64,000 bases of DNA from Sinomicrobium oceani (GCF_900119185.1 NZ_FPJE01000011.1:22588-86587); one strand, 5' to 3'. Shown: positions 36,158 to 45,982, counted from the first letter of the stretch. The notes: generated from the sequence alone by a model not told the origin. Numbers and translations: made by a program.

Positions 36158-38082
36158 ATTACAAAGCCACCTTTGGATTGCACAGTAACCTGCAATTCGC
36201 CTTTTTCGGAAACTTTAACTTCTTTACGGTAGGTCTCCCGATTTTTGGAATCGTTATAGAGGGTCACCTTTTTACCGGCCAGCATAGGCAGGTTCAGGGT
36301 GAGTTTTTTGGCTTTATCTTCGGCATTCACCCCCGCTACATACCATTTTTTATCATGCCGGCGGGCTATGATGCTGTATTTCCCGGGATAACCGTCAATA
36401 AAAACCGTGTCGTCCCATGTGACAGGTACACCTTTCAGAAAATCGAGCTCAAAATCCGGGACACCGGTAAGATTATCCGGTGTCAGGGCAAACATCTGTA
36501 CCGGGTTCTGGAAAAGTACACTGGTAGCCAATTGGAACCCGTCCGTAGTCAGGCGTTTCTGTCCCTTTTCATTTCCCCTGTTGAGATAATCGTTCAGCAT
36601 CACACCCCCAAATTCCATACTGCCCACAGTGTTTCGGATAAAAGGGTGAAGGGATGCATAAAAAGCCTCCTTCTCCCGGGTGTCCTGCACAAAGACAAGC
36701 ATTTCGGAAGCCAGTACGGCTTCGCTACCTACGAAATTGGGATACATCCGCTCCCAACCCCGGGGAAGGGTACTTCCGTGAAAAATGATCATAAGTCCGT
36801 AATCGTTGGCATCGGAGAGGATATCTTCGTACAACCGCATGGTCTCTTGTTTGTCTCCGCCGAAAAAATCTACTTTAAGCCCTTTCACCCCGGCTTCTTT
36901 CAGCCACTTCATTTCCTTTTTCCGGGCTATGGAAGTATTCATCTTATTCATGGGAGTTTGCGGGGCATCGTTGAAGGTTCCGTTGGAATTGTACCACAAA
37001 AAGACTCCCACGCCTTTGGATGCGGCATAGTTGATGAGTTTTTTCATATAGTCATAGCCGATATCGCGATCCCACCAGGCATCGATGAGAATATATTCGA
37101 AATTCATAGCGGCGGCAAGATCTATATATTTTACCTGATCGTCGTAATTCATGCTGGCATCCTGCCATATTATCCAGCTCCATGTGCCCCGCCCGTACTT
37201 ATAGTCTCTGGAAGGCTCGTAAAGGGGCTCTACGACATCAAAAGGTATGGTTGTCTCCACGATAGGTTTAAGAGTTTCTCCGAGTGTTATGGTTCTCCAG
37301 GGCGTTTCTCCGGGAAGTCCTAACTGTGCCCCGGTACTTCCGAAACCATTGTTCTGATCGGACGTAGGATAATCTACGGTGTATACCCCGTCCTGGTAAG
37401 CACTGAGGTGTGATGCCGGATACAGACTACGTACCCCGGTCTCCGAAACCAGGGCCCATCCGCGGTCGCCCATACGAAAAAGCCCTGGAAATACGTATCC
37501 CGTAGCAGAAGTATTTTGTTCCATCGGAGCATCCGGGGCATAACCGCTTTCATAGCTCGGGGCTGTTCTGCCGAATCCCGTCATGGATGTCATCATCGAT
37601 GACAGAAAGGTTGTCGTCTCCGCAGGAAACCTGAAGCCTGTGGTCTCTTTTTCTATCACACAGACCCTGGTGCTTTCCCAGGCAGGAAGTTCATAGCGAA
37701 AAGCTATATCATTGGCACTCACCCGGAAAACCACAGACAATTCCCTGCCCGCCTTATTCTGCATGGTAAACCGCAGTGTATTGGCCTCATAAGTCACCTC
37801 CGATTTTTTGATCCTGTCCTGCCGGTACGTGTCTTTTATCTCCCCTGTTGCAGAAGAAATATAACGTAACCCGGAAGTAAAATCACCTTCATTGGTTACC
37901 AGTCCCAAGGGGGAATTTTCCAGGAATACCCGATCTTTGTAGATAACCCCGTAAAACGCTTCTCCATCGATTATGGTCAGCTTTACCCTGACCTGCCCGT
38001 CCGGGCTGGAAACTATAACTTCATTAGCCCTACAATTTACCGACCATAACAGCAGGCAACAGAAAACAGTAAATATTCTCAT
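36148..38082 (-). CDS. GH97 family glycoside hydrolase (retaining alpha-galactosidase-like)
   Basis: A 644-residue exported enzyme with a signal peptide to about residue 19. An N-terminal beta-super-sandwich (20-290) precedes a TIM barrel (about 300-560) and a C-terminal beta domain. GLKVDFFGGD carries Asp405 at the place of the nucleophile of retaining GH97 alpha-galactosidases; inverting GH97 alpha-glucosidases use glutamates elsewhere. Candidate acid/base glutamates are E454 and E460. GH97 enzymes need Ca2+. The likely role is removal of alpha-galactosyl residues in the periplasm. It is a single gene. Confidence 0.88.
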   Translation of the reverse strand: MRIFTVFCCLLLWSVNCRANEVIVSSPDGQVRVKLTIIDGEAFYGVIYKDRVFLENSPLGLVTNEGDFTSGLRYISSATGEIKDTYRQDRIKKSEVTYEANTLRFTMQNKAGRELSVVFRVSANDIAFRYELPAWESTRVCVIEKETTGFRFPAETTTFLSSMMTSMTGFGRTAPSYESGYAPDAPMEQNTSATGYVFPGLFRMGDRGWALVSETGVRSLYPASHLSAYQDGVYTVDYPTSDQNNGFGSTGAQLGLPGETPWRTITLGETLKPIVETTIPFDVVEPLYEPSRDYKYGRGTWSWIIWQDASMNYDDQVKYIDLAAAMNFEYILIDAWWDRDIGYDYMKKLINYAASKGVGVFLWYNSNGTFNDAPQTPMNKMNTSIARKKEMKWLKEAGVKGLKVDFFGGDKQETMRLYEDILSDANDYGLMIIFHGSTLPRGWERMYPNFVGSEAVLASEMLVFVQDTREKEAFYASLHPFIRNTVGSMEFGGVMLNDYLNRGNEKGQKRLTTDGFQLATSVLFQNPVQMFALTPDNLTGVPDFELDFLKGVPVTWDDTVFIDGYPGKYSIIARRHDKKWYVAGVNAEDKAKKLTLNLPMLAGKKVTLYNDSKNRETYRKEVKVSEKGELQVTVQSKGGFVIAL

Positions 38083-38321
38083 CGTATATTGATATATCAG
38101 GTTAGTATCGGAAAAATCCGGAAATTTTAGTATGTATATACAAGACGGGGACCTGCCCCCTGAATCTGCAATAGTACTATTTCCGGCACAAAACCGTTGT
38201 CCCTGCCGTTACATATCTGCTGCGTTATGTTACATAATATCCGTAGAGGGTATATTTCCGGCGGTTGCAACTGTAGAATCGGGTGTAACCGGGAGAAGCG
38301 AAGCATAAAGCAGAAATACCA

Positions 38322-38570
38322 TCAGGATTTCCGGAGTGCTTTGATGAGTTCCTTTTTGTTCATTTTACTCCGTCCTTCTATACCTATTTTTTTGGCCTGC
38401 CCGTACAACTCCTCTTTGGTCCTCTCCTCATACGGAGAAGCTTCACCTCCTTTTTTTCCGGAATCAGGCGTATTGGCAATACGTGCAGCTTTGGATTTAC
38501 TCATTCCTTCTTCACGAAGTTTTTCATATTTCTCGTCGTCTTTAATCTGGGGGCCGTGATCTCTTGTCAT
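38322..38570 (-). CDS. Small DUF7218/Rho-N-like protein
   Basis: An 82-residue highly charged protein, starting TRDHGPQIKDDEKYEKLREEGMSKSKAARIAN. It ends in a Rho-termination-factor N-terminal (SAP-like) helix pair, YGQAKKIGIEGRSKMNKKELIKAL. The family is small and widespread, probably nucleic-acid binding, and of unknown function. Length is normal. It is a single gene. Confidence 0.8.
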   Translation of the reverse strand: MTRDHGPQIKDDEKYEKLREEGMSKSKAARIANTPDSGKKGGEASPYEERTKEELYGQAKKIGIEGRSKMNKKELIKALRKS

Positions 38571-38912
38571 GATATTGTTTTTTACGATTCACCACTTAAT
38601 TTAAGAAAAAACACCCGCCCGGCCATGTCCGAATCGCTGTTTAAGAAAACTTTATCGTACTCCTCCATGTAAGATCTTGTGACATATAATCATCAAACCG
38701 GGCATAACTCTCCTTTTAAAAACTATATGAGAAACAAAAAAAATCGGGATTTGTTAATTTTTTTTATTAATAACCCTTAACTTCGTAATTTATAAAAATT
38801 TTAATTTTTATTACATTGATCTGGCAGGCGGTTGTCAGCCATTTAAAATCTCATGCCATGAGTAAATCCATGACCCAACTTACAGCAAGCCTAATCTAAC
38901 ATACTTATTCAA
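38571..38912. other. AT-rich region upstream of the ROK regulator
   Basis: A 342-bp non-coding stretch, very AT-rich at about 38745-38820. It has no exact TAnnTTTG; TAACTTCG near 38783 is one mismatch away. No gene was recognised. Confidence 0.45.
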
Positions 38913-40133
38913 ATGCGAAAATCTTTCTTTGAGGAACTAAACAGCGGAATCGACAGCGGAGTAGCTTACAAAAACCTGAATCTTAAAAAGTCGATCATAT
39001 CTTTTTTATCCAGGAATAAAAATGTGACCATTCCGGACCTCAGCAAAGAACTGAACCTCAGCGTTCCCAAAGTCACCAATATTATTAACGACCTTATCGA
39101 AGACGGCCTGGTCCGGGATAATGGCAAAATTACATCCAATGGTGGCAGGCGTCCCAGCATATACGGACTGGAACCGGAGTCCGGTTTTTTTCTCGGTATC
39201 GATGTGAAGAAAAACTACCTCAACCTGGGGATTATGGACTTTCAGAACAACATTATAAAGATCACCGAAAACCATCCTTACGAACTCAGTAATGATAAGG
39301 CTTCCCTTGACGAACTGTGTACGATTATCTCCCGTTTTATCGGTAAGCTTCCGATCCCCCGTGAAAAAATACTCGGTATAGGTATCAACCTTTCCGGAAG
39401 GGTCAATTACGCTACGGGATACAGCTATAGTTTCTTTAATTTCCAGGAAGATCCTTTGAGTAAGATCATCGAAAATTATATCGGGATCCCCGTCTATCTC
39501 GAAAACGATTCGAGGGCCATGGCTTATGGTGAATTCACGCACGGTATTGTTAAAGATGAAAAAAATGTGCTGTTCCTCAACCTGGATTACGGACTCGGTA
39601 TGGGGATCATGATCGACCAGGAGATTTATTACGGCAAATCGGGGTTTGCCGGGGAATTCGGGCATATTCCTTTGTTTGACAATGATATTATCTGTAATTG
39701 TGGCAAAAAAGGCTGCCTGGAAACCGAAGCCTCCGGATGGGCACTTGTAGAAATGTTCAAGAAAGAAATACAAAACGGGACGACGACTGCCCTGGACAAT
39801 GAGGCGGGTACGCCCATTATCCTGGAGAATATCATTAAAGCGGCCCTGAACGATGATGTCCTGGCTATCGAACTGGTCGCCAAAGTGGGGAGTCATCTCG
39901 GGAAGGCGATCTCCATACTCATTAATATATTCAATCCGGAACTGGTGATCCTCGGCGGTGCACTTGCCGAAACCGGCGACTATCTGCGCCTTCCTATCCT
40001 CAGCGCGATCAACAAATATTCGCTGAGTCGTGTGAACAGTGATACGGCTATTAAAATATCCAAACTCGGAAATAAGGTCGGGGTTATCGGCTCCTGCCTG
40101 CTCGTCCGTAACCGGCTCTTATCCATTTCGTAA
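38913..40133 (+). CDS. ROK family transcriptional regulator
   Basis: A 406-residue protein. The N-terminal winged helix-turn-helix (about 25-85; VTIPDLSKELNLSVPKVTNIINDL) is joined to a ROK sugar-kinase-like domain. ROK features are GIDVKKNYLNLGIMD (phosphate loop region), LENDSRAMAYGE, and GHIPL followed by the zinc motif CNCGKKGCLET. Members of this NagC/XylR type sense sugars or sugar phosphates and usually repress catabolic operons. It is divergent in function from, and sits at the downstream end of, the large minus-strand catabolic locus (40.5-61.6 kb). That locus includes an amino-sugar epimerase, so an amino sugar is a reasonable effector. Confidence 0.92.
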   Translation: MRKSFFEELNSGIDSGVAYKNLNLKKSIISFLSRNKNVTIPDLSKELNLSVPKVTNIINDLIEDGLVRDNGKITSNGGRRPSIYGLEPESGFFLGIDVKKNYLNLGIMDFQNNIIKITENHPYELSNDKASLDELCTIISRFIGKLPIPREKILGIGINLSGRVNYATGYSYSFFNFQEDPLSKIIENYIGIPVYLENDSRAMAYGEFTHGIVKDEKNVLFLNLDYGLGMGIMIDQEIYYGKSGFAGEFGHIPLFDNDIICNCGKKGCLETEASGWALVEMFKKEIQNGTTTALDNEAGTPIILENIIKAALNDDVLAIELVAKVGSHLGKAISILINIFNPELVILGGALAETGDYLRLPILSAINKYSLSRVNSDTAIKISKLGNKVGVIGSCLLVRNRLLSIS

Positions 40134-40520
40134 AGCGGGGTTGACCTACCGTTCAGCCCGGGTCCACAGAAAGGCTGTCTATAGGAGGGCATGCAGCCAC
40201 TGCTTTCCGCTGTATATCAAACTTCATAAACCCGTCGTGCATTATAGTTTGAAAGATGTCATCCAGAGCCCTGTCGAAGGATCTTTACGGACAGCAGGAG
40301 ATGTTTCGACCATGCCCACCATGAGGTAAACAACGATTTTTATTCATAATGCACAGCGGGTTTCATAAATAGGCGGCATGGCAAACCCTGCCATAAGTAC
40401 GACAGAGGTCTCATCAGACAGGAACAGCCATCTATCTCCTGCTAAGCGTATAACCCCGCGGGAAAACTACTCTCCTCTTCGACCGTCGGTGACTCACAGA
40501 GATTTTTTTATATAGTCCTA
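40134..40520. other. 387-bp convergent intergenic region
   Basis: No gene, strong hairpin terminator or repeat was recognised between the ROK regulator and the last gene of the catabolic operon. Confidence 0.45.
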
Positions 40521-41189
40521 CTATTTATTGCGGATAAGTAAAGGCAGGAGCTCCTTTTTCCAGATCGCATAGCCCGAAGGGTTCATGTGCAGACCGTCGC
40601 CGAGAAATATTTCCGGAAGGGGCTTACCGTTTTCATCCAGCATTCCGGGGACCACATCCACATAGTCCACATGTTTTTTTCGGCGGATATACCGGCGGAT
40701 CATCGTATTGGCTTTTTGCATATCCTCAAACATAGCCCACCGGGCAATACTCGGTTTTATGGATACATAGATCAGGGGAGTATCCGGAAATTCATTGGTA
40801 AAGCGTTTGTAAAAAGCCTTGAACAATCGTTTTACGGTACGCGGAGACTTTCCCGCCGCGATATCGTTTTCCCCGGAGTACAGGACGACCTGGCCGGGCT
40901 GATATGGGGTAACAATATCATCAAAATAATACAGGGCATCGGACAATCTGGAGCCTCCGAACCCGCGGTTAATCACCCTGCGTTCCGGAAAATAGGTATC
41001 GAGTTCGTGCCATCCCCGTATCGAGGAACTCCCGGTAAAAACGATCAGCCCGGGTTCGGGGACCGTTACGGAATCTGCGTTCCGGAAGGCTTCTATTTCG
41101 TTGCGGAACAACCCGGGATTATCCGGTTTCTGCCCGTATGAAGTAATGACGTAGAACAACAGGCATACTATAGTGTATTGATATTTCAT
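40521..41189 (-). CDS. Secreted SGNH/GDSL hydrolase
   Basis: A 222-residue exported esterase-fold protein with a signal peptide to about residue 20. SGNH blocks are complete: GSSSIRGW (nucleophile Ser), GFGGSR (Gly), SGENDIA (Asn) and DGLHMN (Asp-His). The SGNH fold includes acetylesterases and acyl hydrolases active on glycans. It is more distant from the two adjacent SGNH proteins at 43.2-44.6 kb than they are from each other. It is the last gene of the SusC/D operon, 18 nt after the GDPD gene. Confidence 0.88.
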   Translation of the reverse strand: MKYQYTIVCLLFYVITSYGQKPDNPGLFRNEIEAFRNADSVTVPEPGLIVFTGSSSIRGWHELDTYFPERRVINRGFGGSRLSDALYYFDDIVTPYQPGQVVLYSGENDIAAGKSPRTVKRLFKAFYKRFTNEFPDTPLIYVSIKPSIARWAMFEDMQKANTMIRRYIRRKKHVDYVDVVPGMLDENGKPLPEIFLGDGLHMNPSGYAIWKKELLPLLIRNK

Positions 41190-41207
41190 AAACGGTGATT
41201 TTTTTAT

Positions 41208-42005
41208 TTACTTGAGTTGCATTAGAATGGTTTCCGGTATATCTGTGGTGATGGCATCTACCTTCAGCAGCTTCAGTTTTTTGGCTTCTTCCGGATCGTT
41301 TACCGTATAGGCCAACAGCTTTAATCCGGAATGATGTACTTTTTCTGCTATGGCTGCCGATATAAGCCTGTAATTCATGTTGAGGCCATCCAGGTTATTC
41401 TTTTTCGCCAGGGCAATCAATGTCTCCGGGGTATGGGTACTCAAATTTCCGATCAGCCAATATGCCGGTATATCGGGAAACACGGCTTTGGCTGCTACGA
41501 TTGTCCTCTCGTAAAAACTGATAAGCACCAGGTTTTTCCCTTTGCCGTATTTACGGATATCTTTTTCCAGGAACGGCAGGACCTCCGGTCCTGTTTTCAG
41601 TTCGATAACCAGCGTTTTCTCCCGGGGAACCGCACGGATAACTTCCTTTAAAAAGGGAATGCGTTCCCCTTTGAACTGCTCGCCTTTCCAGGAACCTGCA
41701 TCGAGTTTACGTAAGTCGCGGGCTTTTGTGCCGCTTACCGTGTAGTTGACACCGGTAGTTCTTTCCGAAGTGTGGTCGTGTATAACCATCAGTTTGTTAT
41801 CGGCACTCCGGTGTATGTCGATCTCTACGGCATCTGCCCCGAGGGCAAATCCCAGTTTTACGGCAGCCACGGTATTTTCCGGGGCCCGGGCAGAAGCTCC
41901 CCGATGCGCAATGATGGTCTGTGCTCCCAAGGTTACGCTACAGAGCAGACAACCGCACAGCACTATTAGCTGCTTACAGCGCCTGTTTGATATTTTTGGA
42001 TACAT
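41208..42005 (-). CDS. Secreted glycerophosphodiester phosphodiesterase
   Basis: A 265-residue exported GDPD-family TIM barrel. After a signal peptide (ending VTLGAQ near residue 29) it has IIAHRGASARAPENT (catalytic His, Arg, Glu), AVEIDIHRSADN (metal-binding Glu and Asp) and VIHDHTS (second His), all conserved. The family hydrolyses glycerophosphodiesters to sn-glycerol-3-phosphate and an alcohol. The ATG at 42005 lies inside the 3' end of the epimerase gene, a 32-nt overlap that suggests coupling. In this operon it may remove glycerophosphate groups from the target glycan; that is inference. Confidence 0.9.
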   Translation of the reverse strand: MYPKISNRRCKQLIVLCGCLLCSVTLGAQTIIAHRGASARAPENTVAAVKLGFALGADAVEIDIHRSADNKLMVIHDHTSERTTGVNYTVSGTKARDLRKLDAGSWKGEQFKGERIPFLKEVIRAVPREKTLVIELKTGPEVLPFLEKDIRKYGKGKNLVLISFYERTIVAAKAVFPDIPAYWLIGNLSTHTPETLIALAKKNNLDGLNMNYRLISAAIAEKVHHSGLKLLAYTVNDPEEAKKLKLLKVDAITTDIPETILMQLK

Positions 42006-43170
42006 ATTTTTTCTTTTCAATATTTACCAGAGAATTATATATGCAGAATAAGGCCCGCGGAACGTGGAAACACCCTTTCCACTTCCCGCCCTTGAGATCG
42101 AGATGCGGAAGTCCCTGACGATTCAGATATCCGAACCACTCCCCGTACTCCGGATCGCGGAAACGGTCCCAGCAGTAATCGTGAAGTTTATCGAACCATT
42201 CTTTGGCCTTTGTATTCCCTGTGAGTTCGTATGCTTTGATCATACAAACCATAGCTTCCAGATGGACCCACCACAGTTTCTGATCCCATTCCAGTTGCTG
42301 ACACGGTTTTCCGTCCACATCCAGAAAATAAAAGATCCCTCCGTATTCTTTGTCCCAGCCGTATGCTATGGTTTCCAAAGCAATGGAAACAGCCTTCTCT
42401 ATCAGGGCCGAATCCTTCTTTCGGAGCCCGAGGTCCATAATAAACCACATGGCCTCCAGCCCGTGACCGGGATTGATAAGTCTCCCCTCGAAAGTATCGC
42501 TGAGTTCCCCGTTTTTCTGTATGTTTTCAAACAGCAGCCCATGACCTTCATGGTAGAACTCCTCCATCACCTGACGAATGACCTCATCGATAAGCCTTTC
42601 CACTTCACCCGGTGGCATCAGGGCCTCCATTTCCAGGCTGATATTACTCAGTATCATGGGCAGTGAAAAATTGCGCAACGCTCTTCCTCCCGGAATGTTC
42701 TTTTCCCATTTTCCCTTGGGATGGTCCTGACGTTTCAGAATATTCCTGAACGTGTCTACGGCAATACGCTTATACCGCTCTTCCGGTTCTATTTTATAAA
42801 GTGCTGCAAAGGCCATAGCGGCAAAACAGTCGGAGAATATATTATAAGGCTGCACCAGCGGGTTACCTGCTCTGTCCAGGCTGAAAAACCAGTTTCCTTC
42901 GGCATCCCTGCCGTGCTTTTCTAAAAAATCCGCACCGTGTATCGCTGTTTTTTTCCAGGCGGCTACAGGTTCAAAACGATGGTACAGATGTGCAAACATC
43001 CATATTTCCCGGGCCTGAAGCCACATAAATTTATCGGTATCGAACACTTTCCCGTTCCGGGAAAGACAACTGAAATACCCGCCATACTCGTTATCTATAC
43101 TGTATTTTTCCCAAAAGGGAATAACATTTTCAAATAATTCCTTCTTATATAATTCTGAAGTCGATTGCAT
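41974..43170 (-). CDS. AGE-family epimerase, renin-binding-protein type
   Basis: A 398-residue cytoplasmic (alpha/alpha)6 barrel. Residues expected for N-acyl-D-glucosamine 2-epimerases are present: R54 in WLQAREIWMFA, H236 and E239 in INPGHGLEAMW, H303 in WWVHLEAM and H369 in KWKGCFHVPRA. The KGCFHVPR block is that of renin-binding protein rather than of cellobiose 2-epimerases, so interconversion of ManNAc and GlcNAc is the best guess. It would feed an amino sugar into the GlcNAc pathway. The ATG at 43170 is used over a TTG two codons earlier. Confidence 0.9.
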   Translation of the reverse strand: MQSTSELYKKELFENVIPFWEKYSIDNEYGGYFSCLSRNGKVFDTDKFMWLQAREIWMFAHLYHRFEPVAAWKKTAIHGADFLEKHGRDAEGNWFFSLDRAGNPLVQPYNIFSDCFAAMAFAALYKIEPEERYKRIAVDTFRNILKRQDHPKGKWEKNIPGGRALRNFSLPMILSNISLEMEALMPPGEVERLIDEVIRQVMEEFYHEGHGLLFENIQKNGELSDTFEGRLINPGHGLEAMWFIMDLGLRKKDSALIEKAVSIALETIAYGWDKEYGGIFYFLDVDGKPCQQLEWDQKLWWVHLEAMVCMIKAYELTGNTKAKEWFDKLHDYCWDRFRDPEYGEWFGYLNRQGLPHLDLKGGKWKGCFHVPRALFCIYNSLVNIEKKKYVSKNIKQAL

Positions 43171-43206
43171 AATCAAGGTCGTAAAAGATTTGTTTAAAAG
43201 GACGAC

Positions 43207-43890
43207 TTATAAAGCTCCCTGTTTTTTCAGATAATCCACCCAGGCCACATACGCTTCCGGATGCAGATGCACTCCGTCCGGGGTCCACGCCTCTTTAAGG
43301 GCTCCTTCCTCATCGGTAAAAAGATCATGATAGAGATCTATATAGGGTATTTTATAGATCAGGGCCAATTGCCTGAGCCCTTTGTTGAGCTCCGGGATCA
43401 GATGGCTTTTTCCTTTAAAATAAGGTGCGGTAAGCAATGCTTCGTTAATGGGGAGTACACTTTGAATATATATCCTGGTTTTCGGACTTTCTTTACGGAT
43501 TTGCTCAATAATACGTTTATAGTTACCGATCACTACGGTAACAGGCAGGTTACGTGCCATATCGTTGATCCCTCCGAGAAAAAACAGCTTCGCGGGTTTT
43601 TGGGCCGTGATATCGGAAAGCCGGGCCAGCATACCGAAGGTATTATCGCCACCTATTCCCCTGTTCTTAATACGTTTACCCGGCAGTAGTTCATTCCAGT
43701 GTCCTCTTTCGGTAATACTGTTTCCCAGAAAAACAATACCGCCTTTGCTTTCGGGCAGTGTAGCAAACAGCCGCATACGCTGCTGGTAATAACTATTGGC
43801 GTAAGTACTGTCGATCTCCTGGGCTGTACACCAACCGGTTCCCATACTCCAGACCAGGCAGGATATTGCTAATATTTTTTTTGTCTTCAT
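43207..43890 (-). CDS. Secreted SGNH hydrolase, sialate-O-acetylesterase-like
   Basis: A 227-residue exported protein (signal peptide ending CTAQ). It has the SGNH motifs GNSITERGHW (Ser nucleophile), GIGGDN, GGINDMA (Asn) and DGVHLHPEAY (Asp-His). It is a clear paralogue of the next gene (43901-44578): both mature proteins begin with an EIDSxYANxYY segment. The family acts on acyl esters, often O-acetyl groups on sugars. The gap to the preceding gene is 10 nt, so the pair arose by tandem duplication within the operon. Confidence 0.9.
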   Translation of the reverse strand: MKTKKILAISCLVWSMGTGWCTAQEIDSTYANSYYQQRMRLFATLPESKGGIVFLGNSITERGHWNELLPGKRIKNRGIGGDNTFGMLARLSDITAQKPAKLFFLGGINDMARNLPVTVVIGNYKRIIEQIRKESPKTRIYIQSVLPINEALLTAPYFKGKSHLIPELNKGLRQLALIYKIPYIDLYHDLFTDEEGALKEAWTPDGVHLHPEAYVAWVDYLKKQGAL

Positions 43891-43900
43891 TGTCCGGGGG

Positions 43901-44578
43901 CTATTGGTTCATCGCTTTGTGTAGTGTTTCTTCCCATAACTCATATCCTCTTTCACTCAGGTGAAGCTTATCGGTATCGAGTCCTTCCCGCAAGGACTTA
44001 CGGTCGTCTGCAAAAACCGTATAGAGATCCACGTAATGCATCGCATACCTGCGGGCCAGTTTTTTCAGGTATTTGTTTAACTCTCGCACGTCTTTATTAC
44101 GGATACGCTTGTAGATATCCGCAATTCCCACGGGCTGTACGGGCAGTACGCTCTGCAGGTACACTTCGGGTTTACCGGGATTTCGGTACAATTGCTTTAC
44201 GATGGCTTCGTAATTCTTTTTGATAGCTTTTACCGGGGTACCGCGTTTGAGATCATTGACCCCGATCATCACCATCACTTTTTCGGGTTGATGCCGCAGG
44301 GCCTCTTCGATCCTGTTTTTGACCCCGAACGAATTATCCCCGCTGATCCCGCGGTCGATGGCCCGGTATTGTGTCCAACGCTTATCCCAATGTCCGGCCT
44401 CGGTAATACTGTTTCCTATAAAAACCCATCCGCCTTTCACCGGGGGTTGCTTATGAAACTCTTCCATCTTTTTTACGTAATACCCGTTGGCATAAGAAGA
44501 ATCTATTTCGGACTGGGCCCTTACGGACCCAATCACGAAACAACACACACAGAGGAGAAATACTGATTTTATTTTCAT
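43901..44578 (-). CDS. Secreted SGNH hydrolase, paralogue of neighbour
   Basis: A 225-residue exported protein (signal peptide ending VRAQ). SGNH motifs are GNSITEAGHW, GISGDNSFG, MIGVNDLKRG and DKLHLSERGY, all consistent with an active esterase. Compared with its neighbour the DGVHLH block reads DKLHLS, and loop lengths differ, so the two may prefer different acyl positions. The start is 2 nt after the stop of the GHL10 gene, indicating tight coupling. Confidence 0.9.
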   Translation of the reverse strand: MKIKSVFLLCVCCFVIGSVRAQSEIDSSYANGYYVKKMEEFHKQPPVKGGWVFIGNSITEAGHWDKRWTQYRAIDRGISGDNSFGVKNRIEEALRHQPEKVMVMIGVNDLKRGTPVKAIKKNYEAIVKQLYRNPGKPEVYLQSVLPVQPVGIADIYKRIRNKDVRELNKYLKKLARRYAMHYVDLYTVFADDRKSLREGLDTDKLHLSERGYELWEETLHKAMNQ

Positions 44579-44580
44579 TG

Positions 44581-45951
44581 CTATTCTGCTTTCAAATCTT
44601 CGTTAAGCCCCTTTTCCAGAGCCTTCCACCAGTTTTTATCGATGATATGAACGATGTCAAAGATCATAACACCTTTACTCTTTTTACGGCACATTTTAAG
44701 TGCCGCCACAAACTGTTCTTCGTTATCCTTATATTGCTCTACATAGACTCCGGCATACACGGGAGCTTTATCCATAACCACCTTATTCACCAGGTCGGCC
44801 GAACCTTCTACGGTGTACCAGTACGCTTTGGATTTGCTTTGCCCGGCTTCCGAACGGTTTACTTTGGTCGTATCGATCTGCTCCACCTCTTTGCGGTACA
44901 CTTCATAAAAATAGTTGCCGGTAAGGAACATGTCCAGTACTTCGGCATACCCCGTATTCTTGTATGCAGGGGTGGCCCATTCGTAGTCTTCGGACGGATC
45001 GTAATCTTTACTGGCCCAGTTGACTCCTACTTCGTAATATGTAGGATACCAGGACCCGGTATAATCTCCGAAAATAAGACCGGGATTTATAGCTTTCAGC
45101 GCATCGTGGGCCTTATACATAAAATCGTGGATCACACCGGACCGCCACTCCAGCCATTTTTTATACCATGTTCCGGGAGTACGGCGTCCCTGTGCGTCAT
45201 ACGCATAAATATCCGCCGGAAAATCGGCAACCTGCTCCCCGATATAGTCTTCAAACAGTTTCCTGCTCGCGTCTGAGAAATCTGCGGTAATCCCGTCATA
45301 TCTCACCCTGTCCAGCACAATACCGTCCAGCTCCGGGTACATCGATACCAGTTCTTTCAACACGGACAGCTCGTAGTCCTGCACTTCGGGTAAGGCCGGG
45401 TTGAGCATGGTGGAAAACTTGTTTTTCTGCGCCGAGATCGGGGTCAACCCTTCCGGCAGATAGCTGGTGGTCTGCCAATGTTTCTTATCCGGTTCGGCAT
45501 AGATCAGTCCCCTGTCAAAATAATTATGTCCGCCGGAGAATATATTCGTAGACACATGTACTTGTATCCCCAGTTCATGTCCTTTTTCGATAAACCGTTC
45601 CAGCATATCCCAGGAGCTGTCTTTTTCCCTGTCGTCTTTTTCCCATGTTGTCATCACGGGAGCGATCTTACTGGGATACAATACTTCCCCGGTAATGGGC
45701 TTTACATCTACAACGAGGTCGGTAATCCCGATGTCATGGACTTTCCTCACGTAATAGTCTACGGAGTCTTTGTGTGTAAAACGCCCGAAGTTGGCCGTGG
45801 CATCGATATAGATAATCTTCTTTTCTTTCGAAGACTGTTCTGTGGTTTTTCCCTCCGCGGGCTTTTCCCGGTTCGGCTCCGATTTGCACCCGGCGATAAC
45901 CAGGGCGACTGCCAGTATCAATGGCTTTAGCATAGATCGTTGCAATAGCAT
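44581..45951 (-). CDS. GHL10 (PF02638-like) putative glycosidase lipoprotein
   Basis: A 456-residue lipoprotein (lipobox LVIAGC, Cys22) with a Lys/Glu linker and a TIM-barrel domain of the 'glycosyl hydrolase-like 10' type. Characteristic strands are KIIYIDATANFG, ITDLVVDVKPITGEVLY, GIQVHVSTNIFSGG, LDGIVLDRVRYDGITADFSD and INPGLIFGDYTGSWYP. The LDRVRYD acids are the likely catalytic or substrate-contact residues. No reaction is established for this branch. It is a paralogue of the next gene (45983-47344), 31 nt apart. Location is probably the cell surface or periplasm. Confidence 0.82.
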   Translation of the reverse strand: MLLQRSMLKPLILAVALVIAGCKSEPNREKPAEGKTTEQSSKEKKIIYIDATANFGRFTHKDSVDYYVRKVHDIGITDLVVDVKPITGEVLYPSKIAPVMTTWEKDDREKDSSWDMLERFIEKGHELGIQVHVSTNIFSGGHNYFDRGLIYAEPDKKHWQTTSYLPEGLTPISAQKNKFSTMLNPALPEVQDYELSVLKELVSMYPELDGIVLDRVRYDGITADFSDASRKLFEDYIGEQVADFPADIYAYDAQGRRTPGTWYKKWLEWRSGVIHDFMYKAHDALKAINPGLIFGDYTGSWYPTYYEVGVNWASKDYDPSEDYEWATPAYKNTGYAEVLDMFLTGNYFYEVYRKEVEQIDTTKVNRSEAGQSKSKAYWYTVEGSADLVNKVVMDKAPVYAGVYVEQYKDNEEQFVAALKMCRKKSKGVMIFDIVHIIDKNWWKALEKGLNEDLKAE

Positions 45952-45982
45952 TATCTTTAGATTTTCGTGTTTGTTTTCGGTT

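Noticed and set aside
36037..37323. 428-codon plus-strand open frame antisense to the GH97 gene
   Set aside because: It reads as Phe/Ile/His-rich sequence without domain signature and lies fully opposite a well-recognised GH97 enzyme.
40134..40520. Possible small gene continuing past the ROK regulator (frame at 40039-40329)
   Set aside because: It overlaps the end of the ROK gene in another frame, and the remaining part has no recognisable similarity or start context.
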